Of a stretch of 64,000 bases of DNA, positions 19,728 through 32,738 are shown one piece after another. The DNA comes from Pantoea eucrina (GTDB taxonomy: Bacteria > Pseudomonadota > Gammaproteobacteria > Enterobacterales > Enterobacteriaceae), in the NCBI RefSeq assembly GCF_001691555.1, contig NZ_MAYN01000008.1:1-64000 (forward strand), in the 5' to 3' direction. A model generated the notes under the pieces. It was not told the DNA's origin and made no database searches. It saw only the letters and a list, made by a program, of their open reading frames with translations. The position numbers and the translations under genes were made by a program. Position 1 is the stretch's first letter. The number at the start of each line of letters is the position of its first letter.

Positions 19728-21416
19728 TTACTCTGTCTCTCCGTTACGCATGGTCTGCTGCAGCGATCCTGCGTCGGTGGTAACGGAAAGGTCTGCTGAA
19801 ATGCCCGGACGCAGTGGCGTACCGGCGCGCAGCGAACCCTTAAGCTGCAGCTGCAGCGTGCTGTTACCGCTCTGCGTCAGTGCCGGCCAGCCCCAGTTTT
19901 CCAGCACGTTTGCCGGCACCGCCTGGCCTTTCAGGCTCAGTGTGAGCGGGCGTCCGGCACTCTGACCCACCGTTGCTGTCGCTTCCAGCAGTCCGTTGCC
20001 GTTAAAGGCGCTCATTTCTGTTATCTGGATCTGCTGCTCATCTGCCGTCAGTGCGATTGAGGGATGACGCAGATCGGTACGGTTAAACGTGGCTTCTGCC
20101 GCATTAAAAGCCGCTTTGCCTGACCAGATCCCCCACTGATGTTCACGCGCCAGCAGCAGGTTGTCCGCAGAGCCGTCCAGTGCGGTCATCTGGAAAGGAA
20201 ACGCCGGGTTGATATCGATGATCAGGTTACGATTGGCGGTGGCGTGCTTCACCAGCACGCTGCCAAGCCAGGCGGGCAGGGGGGCCTGCCAGCGCTCGCG
20301 CCAGTTCTGCGGTAACGTATACTCCAGTCCGGCCACTGCCAGATCGTCCAGCGTCAGCTGCCGGTTGCTGCGCGTCCAGCTGCCGCTGGCTCGCAGAATA
20401 CCGTTAACCCAGCGCGAGCTGAACTGCGTGAGTCTGACACCTTCAGGCGAGAACTCTGCATTAACAATGGGATCATCCAGCGCCAGGCTGCCATTGATAA
20501 AGTTACCTGCATTCATTGCCAGGTAGCCCTCTTTGCTTTGCCAGTCCCCGTTGTGCAGGGTGATGTCCCGCAGCGTAAGATCCAGATCGGTGACGGCCCA
20601 GTCGGGGCCCTGCAGCCGGGCATCGGTGAGATCCAGACGATGAATACTGACCGCAGGGGCCGTCAGCAGCGGGCGCAGAAATTCATTCAGCGATTTGCTG
20701 GTCTGCAGGCGGATATCATTCAGGCGCAGCTGATTGATGCTCCAGTTACCCCCGGCGTCACGCTCTGCCCGGCCGGTTACCGAGCCGCGTGCGATATCCG
20801 CACCGATTGTGGTTAGCTGCAGGCGGCGCTGCGCCACGTTGCCCTGCAGCAGCACGTTATCACCGGCCACTCCGTTCAGCGTCAGCTGCGCCGCGCTCAT
20901 CTGAAACTGTGCGTCACTGCCCAGCATATCGGCGGGCGTGGGTTTCCATGGAATGATACCGCCATTAATGCCGCGCGCAGAGAGCGGCAGCGCCGTGCGC
21001 GGGCTCTCCAGGCGTACATTTCGCAGCTGCAGGCGGTTTGCCTGAATCGGCAGCGTGGTCGCTGGCGTCTGATTAGCGAGATTGATCTCCCCTTCATGGA
21101 TTTCAATGCTGTCGAAATGAAGCCAGTCGCTGAACTGCACCAGCGCCAGGCCAAGATCGATGCGTTTAGCCACGACAACCGCCGGCTGGCCGTCGTGACC
21201 AAAGCTGAAGTTATCCAGCACGATATGCGAAGGGGAGGAGAAGTTATGCTCAATTTTACTGACGGAGAGATGCCAGGCTGTTTTGTCGCTTACCCAACGG
21301 CTAAACCAGCCGGCGCCCCACTGTGTCTGCACCAGCACATAACCGATCACCAGCAGCAGCAGAATCAGCAGTAATAAAGTAAGGAAAAACTTGCCCAGAA
21401 ATTTCATTGCATTCAT
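19728..21416 (-). CDS. yicH: AsmA-family protein YicH
   Basis: This 562-residue envelope protein has one N-terminal membrane anchor (KFFLTLLLLILLLLVIGYVL) and a long periplasmic part rich in beta strands, as in AsmA/TamB-like proteins thought to help move lipids or assemble the outer membrane. The sequence follows E. coli YicH throughout. The start may be this ATG or the one three codons later (21405-21407), which gives MKFLGKFF like E. coli and has GGA 8 bases before it. It lies downstream of xanP. Confidence 0.92.
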   Translation of the reverse strand: MNAMKFLGKFFLTLLLLILLLLVIGYVLVQTQWGAGWFSRWVSDKTAWHLSVSKIEHNFSSPSHIVLDNFSFGHDGQPAVVVAKRIDLGLALVQFSDWLHFDSIEIHEGEINLANQTPATTLPIQANRLQLRNVRLESPRTALPLSARGINGGIIPWKPTPADMLGSDAQFQMSAAQLTLNGVAGDNVLLQGNVAQRRLQLTTIGADIARGSVTGRAERDAGGNWSINQLRLNDIRLQTSKSLNEFLRPLLTAPAVSIHRLDLTDARLQGPDWAVTDLDLTLRDITLHNGDWQSKEGYLAMNAGNFINGSLALDDPIVNAEFSPEGVRLTQFSSRWVNGILRASGSWTRSNRQLTLDDLAVAGLEYTLPQNWRERWQAPLPAWLGSVLVKHATANRNLIIDINPAFPFQMTALDGSADNLLLAREHQWGIWSGKAAFNAAEATFNRTDLRHPSIALTADEQQIQITEMSAFNGNGLLEATATVGQSAGRPLTLSLKGQAVPANVLENWGWPALTQSGNSTLQLQLKGSLRAGTPLRPGISADLSVTTDAGSLQQTMRNGETE

Positions 21417-21529
21417 CCATCGCGATCGTTGTCCGGTCAGTGGTTGTTATGCCTGAATTACCGTTGCAGCTCAACTGTCTGGCGAAAAATGCGAATAAAT
21501 AGCAGGCAGGCTGATGCCTGCCTGCTGCG

Positions 21530-22918
21530 CTATTTTTCCTGCGGGAAAATAAGATTAAGCACAATCGCCGTAATACCGCCGGCAGCAATACCGGAAGAGA
21601 GCAGCGTTTTCAGCCACTCTGGCGCAAACTGCAGGATCAGCGGCTGCTGAGAGACACCCAGCCCGACCGCCAGCGACAGTGCAATAATCATGATGGCGCG
21701 GCGATTAAGCGGCTCGCGCGAGACAATGCGCACGCCGGAGGCAGCAATGGTGCCAAACATCACAATAGTGGCGCCACCCAGTACCGGTTCCGGAATATGC
21801 TGAACAAAGCCGCTGACCGCCGGAAACAGCCCGAGTACCACCAGCATCAGCGCCACCACAAAGCCCACATAGCGGCTGGCTACGCCGGTCAGCTGGATCA
21901 CGCCGTTGTTCTGTCCAAAGCAGGAGTTGGGGAAGGTATTAAACAGGGCAGAGACGCAGGAGTTCAGGCCGTTTGCCAGCACGCCGCCTTTCAGACGCTT
22001 CATATAGAGCGGGCCGCTGACCGGCTGTTCTGAAACGTCAGAGGTGGCGGTGATATCACCGATGGTCTCCAGCGAGGTAACCATAAAGACCAGCATCAGC
22101 GGGATCAGCAGATTCCAGTCAAAGCCCAGCCCGTAATAGAGCGGTGAGGGCACGGCCAGCAGCGGCTGCTGTACCGGTGCCGCGCTCTCCGGCAGCATAT
22201 CCAGCCCCCACGCCAGTGCATAACCCACCGCCATCGCGATCACCAGCGATGCGACGCGCAGATAGGGGTTTCGCTGCCGGTTAAGCAGAATAATGACCAG
22301 CAGCACGGCACCTGCCAGCAGCAGGTTTTCAGGTGCGCCAAAGCTGTGATCGTTCATCGCGGCAAAACCACCGCCAATCGAGGTCAGCCCGACCTGAATC
22401 AGCGAGAGACCGATAATCATTACCACAATGCCCGACACCAGCGGCGTAATAATCCGGCGTGCAAGGTGCAGCACGCGCGACAGCAGCATTTCGGTACAGG
22501 AGGCGACCATCAGCGTGCCAAACAGCGCCGCCATCATGGTGGGCACATCCGCTCCGCCATTCTTCAGCGCCATACCGCCCATGATCAGTGGGGTGACAAA
22601 GTTAAAGCTGGTGCCCTGAATCGACAGCAGCCCGGACCCAACCGGTCCCCAGGTTTTGATCTGCAGCAGTGACGCCACGCCGGAGGCAAACAGCGACATG
22701 CTGATGATGTGCTGCGTATCCTGTGCCGGCAGTCCCAGCGCCTGGCAGATCAGCAGCGCCGGGGTGATCACGGCAACAAACATCGCCAGCAGATGCTGAC
22801 AGGCGGCAAACAGCGTCTGCGGCAGCGGCGGGCGATCCTCAAGACGATAAATCAGTTCGCTTTTTGTCGTGGCAGACGCACTGGCGGGCGAAAGGGGTTC
22901 GGCACGATTAACAGGCAT
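21530..22918 (-). CDS. xanP: Xanthine permease XanP (NCS2 family)
   Basis: This proton-coupled xanthine importer of the inner membrane has 462 residues and about 14 membrane segments. The NCS2 substrate-site segments are visible: [10 protein letters not shown] in TM3, [18 protein letters not shown] in TM8 and [19 protein letters not shown] in TM10. It is almost collinear with E. coli XanP. It is followed by yicH on the same strand. In E. coli gltS separates it from recG; here only 133 bp do. Confidence 0.95.
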   Translation of the reverse strand: MPVNRAEPLSPASASATTKSELIYRLEDRPPLPQTLFAACQHLLAMFVAVITPALLICQALGLPAQDTQHIISMSLFASGVASLLQIKTWGPVGSGLLSIQGTSFNFVTPLIMGGMALKNGGADVPTMMAALFGTLMVASCTEMLLSRVLHLARRIITPLVSGIVVMIIGLSLIQVGLTSIGGGFAAMNDHSFGAPENLLLAGAVLLVIILLNRQRNPYLRVASLVIAMAVGYALAWGLDMLPESAAPVQQPLLAVPSPLYYGLGFDWNLLIPLMLVFMVTSLETIGDITATSDVSEQPVSGPLYMKRLKGGVLANGLNSCVSALFNTFPNSCFGQNNGVIQLTGVASRYVGFVVALMLVVLGLFPAVSGFVQHIPEPVLGGATIVMFGTIAASGVRIVSREPLNRRAIMIIALSLAVGLGVSQQPLILQFAPEWLKTLLSSGIAAGGITAIVLNLIFPQEK

Positions 22919-23051
22919 GACAGGCTCTCAGTAACAGCAAAGTGGCGATTTTAAACGGTTGCCCGCTGAAAGCAATCGTTTGCATAGCTGGCGTCACTCT
23001 TCCGCTGGGTGATTTTTCCGCAGGCGCACAGGGCGCGGCGGAAACAGGTAC

Positions 23052-25130
23052 CTAGGCGTGGCTGTAGCGTTCAGTTTCCGGCAGCCAGCGCTCAATCAGC
23101 GCCTGTGCCTGTTGGGGGTAGTATTGATGGATATGGCGTGCCACGCGCTGCACTTCCGGGATCATGGCCTGATCGCGCAACAGGTCAGCTACCCTGAATT
23201 CAGCATTGCCGGTCTGCCGCGTGCCCAGCAGCTCGCCGGGCCCGCGAATTTCGAGATCGTGCTGCGCAATCACAAAGCCATCGTTGCTGTCGCGCAGGAC
23301 CTGCAGGCGACGCTGAGCCGTTTTGCTCAGCGGGGCTTTATAAAGCAGCACGCAATGTGAGGCGACGGCACCGCGCCCGACGCGCCCGCGCAGCTGATGC
23401 AGCTGTGCCAGGCCAAGCCGCTCCGGATTTTCGATGATCATCAGGCTGGCATTGGGTACATCCACGCCAACCTCAATAACGGTAGTGGCGATCAGCAGCT
23501 GGATCTCGTTGGCTTTGAATGCGGCCATCACTGCCTGCTTCTCTGCAGGCTTCATGCGACCGTGCACCAGGCCTGTGCGCAAATCGGGCAGCGCAACGCG
23601 CAGCTCCTGCCAGGTCGCTTCGGCAGCCTGCGCTTCCAGCACCTCCGATTCATCAATCAGGGTGCAGACCCAGTAGGCCTGACGGCCCTCCAGACAGGCG
23701 TTTTTTACGCGTTCAATAATGTCGCTGCGGCGCGTATCCGGAATGGCCACCGTCGTCACCGGCGTACGGCCCGGCGGCAGTTCATCAATAGTTGACGTGT
23801 CGAGATCGGCGTAGGCGGTCATCGCCAGCGTACGCGGGATAGGGGTCGCGGTCATGATGAGCTGATGGGGATGAAAACCCTGCTCTTCGCCTTTTTCCCA
23901 CAGCGCCAGCCGCTGATGCACACCAAAGCGGTGCTGCTCATCAATGATCACCAGCGCCATGCCGCTGAATTTTACCTGCTCCTGAAACAGCGCGTGCGTG
24001 CCCACGACCATCGCCACCTGGCCGCTGGCGATTGCCGCCTGCTGCGCTTCGCGCGCTTTGCCTTTCTGCTTGCCGGCCAGCCAGCCCACTTCGATGCCGA
24101 GTGGAGCAAACCACTGGCGGAAATTCGCCGCGTGCTGCTCGGCCAGCAGTTCAGTCGGCGCCATCAGCGCGACCTGTTTGCCGTGGGCAATCACGTTAAG
24201 CGCGGCCAGCGCCGCCACCAGCGTTTTCCCGGAGCCGACATCACCCTGCACCAGACGCAGCATCGGATAGTCATTGGCCAGATCGCGTTCAATCTCCTTT
24301 ACCACACGCTGCTGTGCGCCGGTCGGAGAGAAGGGCAGCGCGGCCAGCAGCCTGTCCACCAGCGTATGACAGGCGGGCAGCGGCAGCGCATGATGACGTT
24401 GTGCCCCCGCGCGCACGGCCAGCATGCTGAGGTTATGCGCCAGCAGCTCTTCAAGAATTAATCGTTTCTGTGCCGGATGACGACCGGTTTCCAGTTCGCT
24501 GAGCCGGAGATCGGGTGGCGGCCGGTGCAGCGTGCGCAGCGCATCAGGCAGGCTGATCAGCCCGCCGCTCAGCTCCGGCGGCAGCAGCTCAGCAATCGCA
24601 CAGCTCTCCAGCAGAGTCAGCGCCTGGTCAGTCAGGTTGCGCAGCGTGGCCTGACGTATGCCTTCCGTGGTGGGATAGACCGGCGTCAGGGTTTCCTGCA
24701 GCTCTGCGCCGCCCTGCTCGCCCTGAAGGCGATATTCAGGATGGATAATTTCGGCACCGCGCTGCCCGCGCTTGATCTCACCATAAGCGGTAACGCGGCG
24801 ACCGGGTGCCAGGCTGTTTTTCATGCCGGCAGTGAAATTAAAAAAGCGCAGGGTAGCAATCCCGCTGCCGTCACTAATCTGGCACACCAGCATGCGGCGG
24901 CGACCAAACGTGACCTCGCTGTTCAGCACTTCGCCTTCAATGGTGGCCCAGATACCGGGCAGCAGGTCGTTGATTTTATAGAGCTGAGTGCGATCTTCGT
25001 AGCGCAGCGGCAGGTGAAGCAGCAGATCCTGGATAGTAAACAGGTTAAGTCTGGCCAGCTTAGCGGCCTGGCTGGCGCCGACGCCGGTCAGGGTACTGAG
25101 CGGTATGGCATCCAGCAGCCGGCCTTTCAT
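23052..25130 (-). CDS. recG: ATP-dependent DNA helicase RecG
   Basis: RecG remodels stalled forks and Holliday junctions. The 692 residues contain an N-terminal wedge/OB domain (about 1-230), helicase motif I GDVGSGKT, motif II DEQH (VIIDEQHRFG), motif III TATPIPR and motif VI QLRGRVGRG. The ATG at 25128-25130 overlaps the trmH TGA by four bases and matches the E. coli start MKGRLLDA. Longer in-frame starts lie inside trmH. It is the last gene of gmk-rpoZ-spoT-trmH-recG. Confidence 0.97.
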   Translation of the reverse strand: MKGRLLDAIPLSTLTGVGASQAAKLARLNLFTIQDLLLHLPLRYEDRTQLYKINDLLPGIWATIEGEVLNSEVTFGRRRMLVCQISDGSGIATLRFFNFTAGMKNSLAPGRRVTAYGEIKRGQRGAEIIHPEYRLQGEQGGAELQETLTPVYPTTEGIRQATLRNLTDQALTLLESCAIAELLPPELSGGLISLPDALRTLHRPPPDLRLSELETGRHPAQKRLILEELLAHNLSMLAVRAGAQRHHALPLPACHTLVDRLLAALPFSPTGAQQRVVKEIERDLANDYPMLRLVQGDVGSGKTLVAALAALNVIAHGKQVALMAPTELLAEQHAANFRQWFAPLGIEVGWLAGKQKGKAREAQQAAIASGQVAMVVGTHALFQEQVKFSGMALVIIDEQHRFGVHQRLALWEKGEEQGFHPHQLIMTATPIPRTLAMTAYADLDTSTIDELPPGRTPVTTVAIPDTRRSDIIERVKNACLEGRQAYWVCTLIDESEVLEAQAAEATWQELRVALPDLRTGLVHGRMKPAEKQAVMAAFKANEIQLLIATTVIEVGVDVPNASLMIIENPERLGLAQLHQLRGRVGRGAVASHCVLLYKAPLSKTAQRRLQVLRDSNDGFVIAQHDLEIRGPGELLGTRQTGNAEFRVADLLRDQAMIPEVQRVARHIHQYYPQQAQALIERWLPETERYSHA

Positions 25131-25822
25131 TTCCGACCCGTGGCTTGCATGGCGGACCACCAGCCGGCATCGGCATCAATGCCGCCCTGCATATTGATCT
25201 GCGGATAGGGCAGGCCTTTCTGCTTCGCCACGCGTGCGAGAACCGGATAGCCGCCTTCAAACAGCAAACGCTGTTGCTCTGCTTCATCCAGCAGGCTGTG
25301 CTTACGCTGATACATCCCGGCATTTTGCCGCTGGCGCTGTGCTTCATAAAGGATAAGCGCGGAGGCCACAGAGACATTCAGCGACTGCACCATACCCACC
25401 ATCGGAATAATAATATCCTGATCAGCCAGCGCCAGCGCGTCGGCAGTGATGCCGGTTTTTTCCTGACCCATCAGAATGCAGGTCGGGCGGGTGTAATCAA
25501 TAGCGCGAAAGTCGACCGCTTTTGCTGACAGGTTGGTGGCCAGCACCTGCATGCCGCGATCTTTCAGATGGCGTACTGCTTCAGTGATGTGCGTATGGGT
25601 TTTAACGTTTACCCAGCTGTTGCTGCCCGCGGACGCCGAAACCATCGTGCGCATCCGCACGCTGGGCCAGACGGCGTGAACTTCATGAATACCCACCGCG
25701 TCTGCCGTGCGGATCACCGCAGAGACATTATGCGGCTTGTGCACCTGCTCCATGCAGACGGTAAGATCGTGCTGGCGCAGCGCCAGCATTTCCTGAATTC
25801 GGGCAAAACGTTGAGCATTCAT
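25127..25822 (-). CDS. trmH: tRNA (guanosine(18)-2'-O)-methyltransferase TrmH
   Basis: This SPOUT methyltransferase modifies G18 in the tRNA D-loop. Its family blocks are HNVSAVIRTADAVGI near residue 31, ILMGQEKTGI, and the knot segment IIPMVGMVQSLNVSVASALI. The 231 residues are two more than the E. coli protein. It starts 3 bp after spoT, and its stop overlaps recG, so it is embedded in the stringent-response operon. Confidence 0.96.
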   Translation of the reverse strand: MNAQRFARIQEMLALRQHDLTVCMEQVHKPHNVSAVIRTADAVGIHEVHAVWPSVRMRTMVSASAGSNSWVNVKTHTHITEAVRHLKDRGMQVLATNLSAKAVDFRAIDYTRPTCILMGQEKTGITADALALADQDIIIPMVGMVQSLNVSVASALILYEAQRQRQNAGMYQRKHSLLDEAEQQRLLFEGGYPVLARVAKQKGLPYPQINMQGGIDADAGWWSAMQATGRK

Positions 25823-25825
25823 GCA

Positions 25826-27934
25826 TTAATTACGGTTACGGTGGACTTTGATTACATCCGGCATCACGCGAATTTTACGCATAATGTTTGCCAGATGAAC
25901 GCGGTCGTTAGCAGTCAGACGGATAAAGGCGCTGTAAACGCGGCCGTCGCGCTCTTCAGTATTCAGGCTCTGAATATTCGACCCCGCCGTGTTGATGGCG
26001 GCGGTGAGATTCGCCAGCGCCCCCTGGTGGTTAAACATATCCACCTTAATCTCCGCGACGAACTCCTGATCGGTCACTTTATCCCACTCTACTGCCATAA
26101 ACTTCTCGGGCTCTTTCTGGTAGCCACGGATATTACGACAGGATTCATGGTGCACGACCAGGCCTTTGCCGGGACTGACGTGCGCGACAATCGGGTCGCC
26201 GGGGATAGGACGGCAGCACTTGGCAAAGGTGATCAGTACGCCATCGGCGCCTTTGATCGGCAGTTTTTTGCTGCGCTTGCTGCTTTGCGCCGCATCTGCA
26301 GCGGACTGCAGCAGGTTTTTCGCCACAACCACGCTCATGGCGTTGCCCAGACCAATTTCAGCCAGCAGATCGTCCATGCTGGCGAGCTTCATACGCTCCA
26401 GCTCCAGCTGCACGTTTTCTGCCGGTATTTCAGCCAGCTTTTTACTGCCGCCCAGCGCATGGCTCAGCAGACGACGCCCGAGGTTAACGGAATCTTCGCG
26501 TTTGAGGTTTTTCAGCAGCTGGCGGATCTTGGCGCGCGCTTTTGAGCTGACCACAAAGTTGAGCCAGGCGGCGTTCGGGCGTGCGCCGGGCGCGGTGATA
26601 ATCTCGATGGTCTGTCCGCTGGTGAGCGGCTGTGACAGCGGATAGGGCTGGCGATCGACGCGCGCACCGACACAGGCGTGGCCAATGTCGGTATGTACCG
26701 CATAGGCGAAATCCACCGGCGTCGCACCGGCTGGCAGCTCAACGATGCGGCCTTCAGGCGTAAACACGTAGATCTCATCCGGGAAGAGATCGGATTTAAC
26801 GCTTTCGATAAATTCAAATGAGCTGCCGGCGCTTTGCTGCAGCTCCAGCAGGCTCTGCAGCCAGCGCTGAGCGCGGATCTGTGCGGTCGTGCCGCTTTCA
26901 CCCGCTTCTTTATAGGCCCAGTGGGCGGCCACCCCCATCTCTGCCATCTGATCCATATCTTCAGTACGGATCTGCACCTCAACCGGCACGCCGTGCGGTC
27001 CAATCATTGAGGTATGCAGAGATTGATAGCCGTTAGCTTTGGGGATGGCGATATAATCTTTCACGCGTCCGGGACGCGGTTTATACAGGCTGTGCATCTG
27101 ACCCAGCACGCGATAGCAGGTATCGAGATCTTTCACTACCACGCGGAACGCGTAGATATCCATGATCGAGTGAAAACGCTGCTCTTTCAGATGCATTTTG
27201 CGGTAGATGGAGTAAAGATGCTTTTCACGACCGCTGACGCGGCAGGGAATACCTGCCTCCAGCAGACGCCCGTCAATTTCCGACAGGATCTTCTGAATCA
27301 TCTCTTTACGGTTACCGCGCGCCGCTTTTACCACCTCTTTAATCACGCGAAAACGGTTAGGATAGAGCGCTTCAAATCCCAGCTCTTCCAGTTCTGTTTT
27401 CAGATGATGAATACCAAGACGGTGCGCCAGCGGGCTGTAAATTTCCAGCGTCTCCAGCGCAATGCGCCGTTTTTTATCCGGACGCAGCGCGCCCAGCGTG
27501 CGCATGTTGTGCGTGCGGTCAGCCAGCTTGATCAGAATGACGCGGATATCCTGCACCATCGCCATGATCATTTTACGGAAGTTTTCTGCCTGCGCTTCTT
27601 TCTTGTCGCGGAACTTCAGCTTGTCGAGCTTGGATACGCCTTCCACCAGTTCAGCCACGCTCTTGCCAAACAGCTGTTCCATATCCTGGTAGGTGGCGGG
27701 GGTATCTTCGATCACATCATGCAGCAGCGCGGCCATCAGTGTTTCATGGTCGAGCTTCATCTCAGCCAGAATGCAGGCCACGGCAACAGGATGGGTGATG
27801 TAAGGCTCACCGCTGGAACGAGTCTGTCCCTCGTGAGCATCACGTGCGACAAGGTAGGCTTGCTTGAGGCGCTTGATTTGCTCCTCAGGCAAGTATTTTT
27901 CAATCAGCTGATTGAGGCTTTCAAACAGATACAA
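25826..27934 (-). CDS. spoT: Bifunctional (p)ppGpp synthetase/hydrolase SpoT
   Basis: SpoT degrades and, under fatty-acid or carbon stress, makes (p)ppGpp. The length, 702 residues, equals E. coli. The HD hydrolase domain (about 1-200) has intact metal ligands (HPVAVACIL, HDVIED, LADRTHNMR). A synthetase domain (about 200-370), a TGS domain (about 388-450, IYVFTPEGRIVELPAG) and a C-terminal ACT domain follow. It lies between rpoZ and trmH, the canonical order. Confidence 0.98.
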   Translation of the reverse strand: MYLFESLNQLIEKYLPEEQIKRLKQAYLVARDAHEGQTRSSGEPYITHPVAVACILAEMKLDHETLMAALLHDVIEDTPATYQDMEQLFGKSVAELVEGVSKLDKLKFRDKKEAQAENFRKMIMAMVQDIRVILIKLADRTHNMRTLGALRPDKKRRIALETLEIYSPLAHRLGIHHLKTELEELGFEALYPNRFRVIKEVVKAARGNRKEMIQKILSEIDGRLLEAGIPCRVSGREKHLYSIYRKMHLKEQRFHSIMDIYAFRVVVKDLDTCYRVLGQMHSLYKPRPGRVKDYIAIPKANGYQSLHTSMIGPHGVPVEVQIRTEDMDQMAEMGVAAHWAYKEAGESGTTAQIRAQRWLQSLLELQQSAGSSFEFIESVKSDLFPDEIYVFTPEGRIVELPAGATPVDFAYAVHTDIGHACVGARVDRQPYPLSQPLTSGQTIEIITAPGARPNAAWLNFVVSSKARAKIRQLLKNLKREDSVNLGRRLLSHALGGSKKLAEIPAENVQLELERMKLASMDDLLAEIGLGNAMSVVVAKNLLQSAADAAQSSKRSKKLPIKGADGVLITFAKCCRPIPGDPIVAHVSPGKGLVVHHESCRNIRGYQKEPEKFMAVEWDKVTDQEFVAEIKVDMFNHQGALANLTAAINTAGSNIQSLNTEERDGRVYSAFIRLTANDRVHLANIMRKIRVMPDVIKVHRNRN

Positions 27935-27954
27935 GGTTGACCTGCAGAGTGCGG

Positions 27955-28230
27955 TTAACGACGACCTTCAGCGATAGCGGTAACGGCTTGCAACTCAGCG
28001 GCTTCCTGCTCTTGCTGTTCCTGACGATCACGCACATCCAGAATCTGGTTGGTGATCAGGCCTTCTTCGATTTCGCGCAGGGCGATAACGGTGGCTTTAT
28101 CGTTCTCTTCCGGAACCAGCGGGTCTTTGCCGCCTACCTGCATCTGACGTGCACGACGTGCAGCGACCAACACCAGGTCAAAACGGTTACCAATTTTCTC
28201 TACTGCGTCCTGAACGGTTACGCGTGCCAT
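27955..28230 (-). CDS. rpoZ: RNA polymerase omega subunit
   Basis: Omega (91 residues) assists beta' folding and forms part of ppGpp site 1. The N-terminal [20 protein letters not shown] and the conserved [10 protein letters not shown] are present. It lies 20 bp upstream of spoT and 57 bp downstream of gmk. Confidence 0.98.
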   Translation of the reverse strand: MARVTVQDAVEKIGNRFDLVLVAARRARQMQVGGKDPLVPEENDKATVIALREIEEGLITNQILDVRDRQEQQEQEAAELQAVTAIAEGRR

Positions 28231-28287
28231 AGGTGTGCTACTCCACAGATGATGAAGAAATGACTGGGCATAATACTGAAACTGAAT

Positions 28288-31449
<3,162 letters not shown>

Positions 31450-31753
31450 GAGGTACTCCAGCAGTCTGGCCGGCAAGGCTATAGCCTGGATACCTCAGAG
31501 ACTACTGAGTTTTTTTCAACTGAACGCTATCGGATTAGAATAGTTAATGTGAGGGCTCAATAAAGGCAGGTGCAGTAGGGAAGAAACAGAGTGCATCATT
31601 TTTAGTGATAAAAAAATATGATGCAGCAGCACGTTTTTTCAGAAAAGAAATGATGGGATTGCCTGCAGCGCAGAAAAGAAAAAAGCGTGCTGTTAACCAG
31701 CACGCGAATGCATCGGACAGATGCCCAGAGCCCACCATACAGACTTGTTGTTA
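31450..31753. other. yicG upstream / wzx-fragment downstream gap
   Basis: This 304-bp interval has no supported gene. It carries the yicG promoter region at its left end and the terminator of the wzx-fragment operon (31678-31705). It is clearly AT-richer than the flanking core genes. Confidence 0.6.
31678..31705 (-). terminator. Terminator of the wzx-fragment operon
   Basis: On the minus strand a perfect 8-bp stem (31705-31698 with 31692-31685) with a 5-nt loop is followed by a T-rich run. It lies 49 bp after the stop of the truncated flippase gene. Confidence 0.88.
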
Positions 31754-32419
31754 TTATCCGTTTCTTGCTCGCACGCTGGCGAATTCTTTCAGGCTAAAAC
31801 GGTACGCAGGCTGAAACCAGGCGCGACCGTAGTAGCAACAGAGCAGCATTCTGACGGAGACCAGTGCAAGGTATCCCCAGACCGCGCAGAGCGCCGACGG
31901 CATCAGCCACACCGTAAAGAGTGTTGCCGCCAGGCCCGCTGCTACCGACGTGATCTCGGTAAAAGCGATACGCGTAAACTGCTTTTCCCGCTGCAGGATA
32001 GCCCGGTAGTGCTGCCCCTGCGGGATAATAATAAATATTACCGACATCATCTCCAGCATAACCGCAAGCTGCGGCTGCTGCGCTACAGCGCTATAAATAT
32101 CACTGCCAATAAACAATGCTGCAAAAATAAATAAGCCGGTAAAAATACTTCCCCAGTAAAGAACGGACAGTTCGCTATTATTAAAGCTTATTTTGCGAAT
32201 AATTTTATTATTAAAGCCGCGATCGGCAAGTGTATCGATAACCAGCAGAGTCAATATGGCTATAACCAGCAGGTTTAATTCATTCGCCTGCAGAGTTTGC
32301 GCCAGCAGCGTCAATTGTAAGACGCCAATGCCAATAATTTTTGCTGAAGAGAGAAGCGACCATTTGGCGCTGGACAGTTCTCTTTCACGTATCGCCACAG
32401 TATGCTCATTATGGTACAT
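31754..32419 (-). CDS. Truncated WzxC-like polysaccharide flippase (N-terminal half)
   Basis: The 221-residue product follows the first half of the MOP-family flippase WzxC: RERELSSAKWSLLSS at the start, then five to six membrane helices, and the family block IPQGQHYRAILQREKQF near residue 135. It stops at SLKEFASVRARNG, where full-length WzxC (about 490 residues) continues. The missing half is not in the 300 bp downstream, which ends in a terminator. It is probably a deletion remnant, although the frame itself has no internal damage. The start codon sits inside a 16-bp perfect palindrome (32411-32426). It follows an 88-residue orphan by 52 bp. Confidence 0.7.
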   Translation of the reverse strand: MYHNEHTVAIRERELSSAKWSLLSSAKIIGIGVLQLTLLAQTLQANELNLLVIAILTLLVIDTLADRGFNNKIIRKISFNNSELSVLYWGSIFTGLFIFAALFIGSDIYSAVAQQPQLAVMLEMMSVIFIIIPQGQHYRAILQREKQFTRIAFTEITSVAAGLAATLFTVWLMPSALCAVWGYLALVSVRMLLCCYYGRAWFQPAYRFSLKEFASVRARNG

Positions 32420-32426
32420 GTACCAT
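32411..32426. repeat. 16-bp perfect palindrome over a start codon
   Basis: ATGGTACATGTACCAT is fully self-complementary and contains the start codon of the flippase fragment (32417-32419). It could fold in the mRNA or bind a dimeric regulator; nothing else supports either role. Confidence 0.6.
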
Positions 32427-32471
32427 TACAGTTAAGAAATTGTACAGAGCAGAAGGGGTATGCCCTGCACC

Positions 32472-32738
32472 TTAGTGCAGCACATCCTGACGCAGCCCTG
32501 AAATACCTTTCAGGGTTTGCCATTTATGAATGCACTGCAGCAAATGGTGTTCTGAAAATAGTGTAATACTGCAGGCATCTATTATTTCTTTTGTCCGCAC
32601 GGTATCTCCTCCAATACGGAGGAAATCCGTGAGATCGTTATAAAATCCTTTTGTATTATTATAATCCCCGGCCAGCATCCGTCTGGCAATCTCAACAAAT
32701 TCTTTTTCTGATAACAAAGGATAAGTTGAGCGATCCAT
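32472..32738 (-). CDS. Uncharacterised 88-residue protein
   Basis: I do not recognise this protein. It has 88 residues, begins MDRSTYPLLSEKEFVEIARR, is soluble and mostly helical by composition, and ends GISGLRQDVLH. A good ribosome-binding site (AGGGA, 5 bases before the ATG) supports translation. It is the first gene of a probable two-gene minus-strand unit with the half-flippase, inside an AT-rich stretch. It may be a fragment or a lineage-specific gene. Confidence 0.6.
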   Translation of the reverse strand: MDRSTYPLLSEKEFVEIARRMLAGDYNNTKGFYNDLTDFLRIGGDTVRTKEIIDACSITLFSEHHLLQCIHKWQTLKGISGLRQDVLH

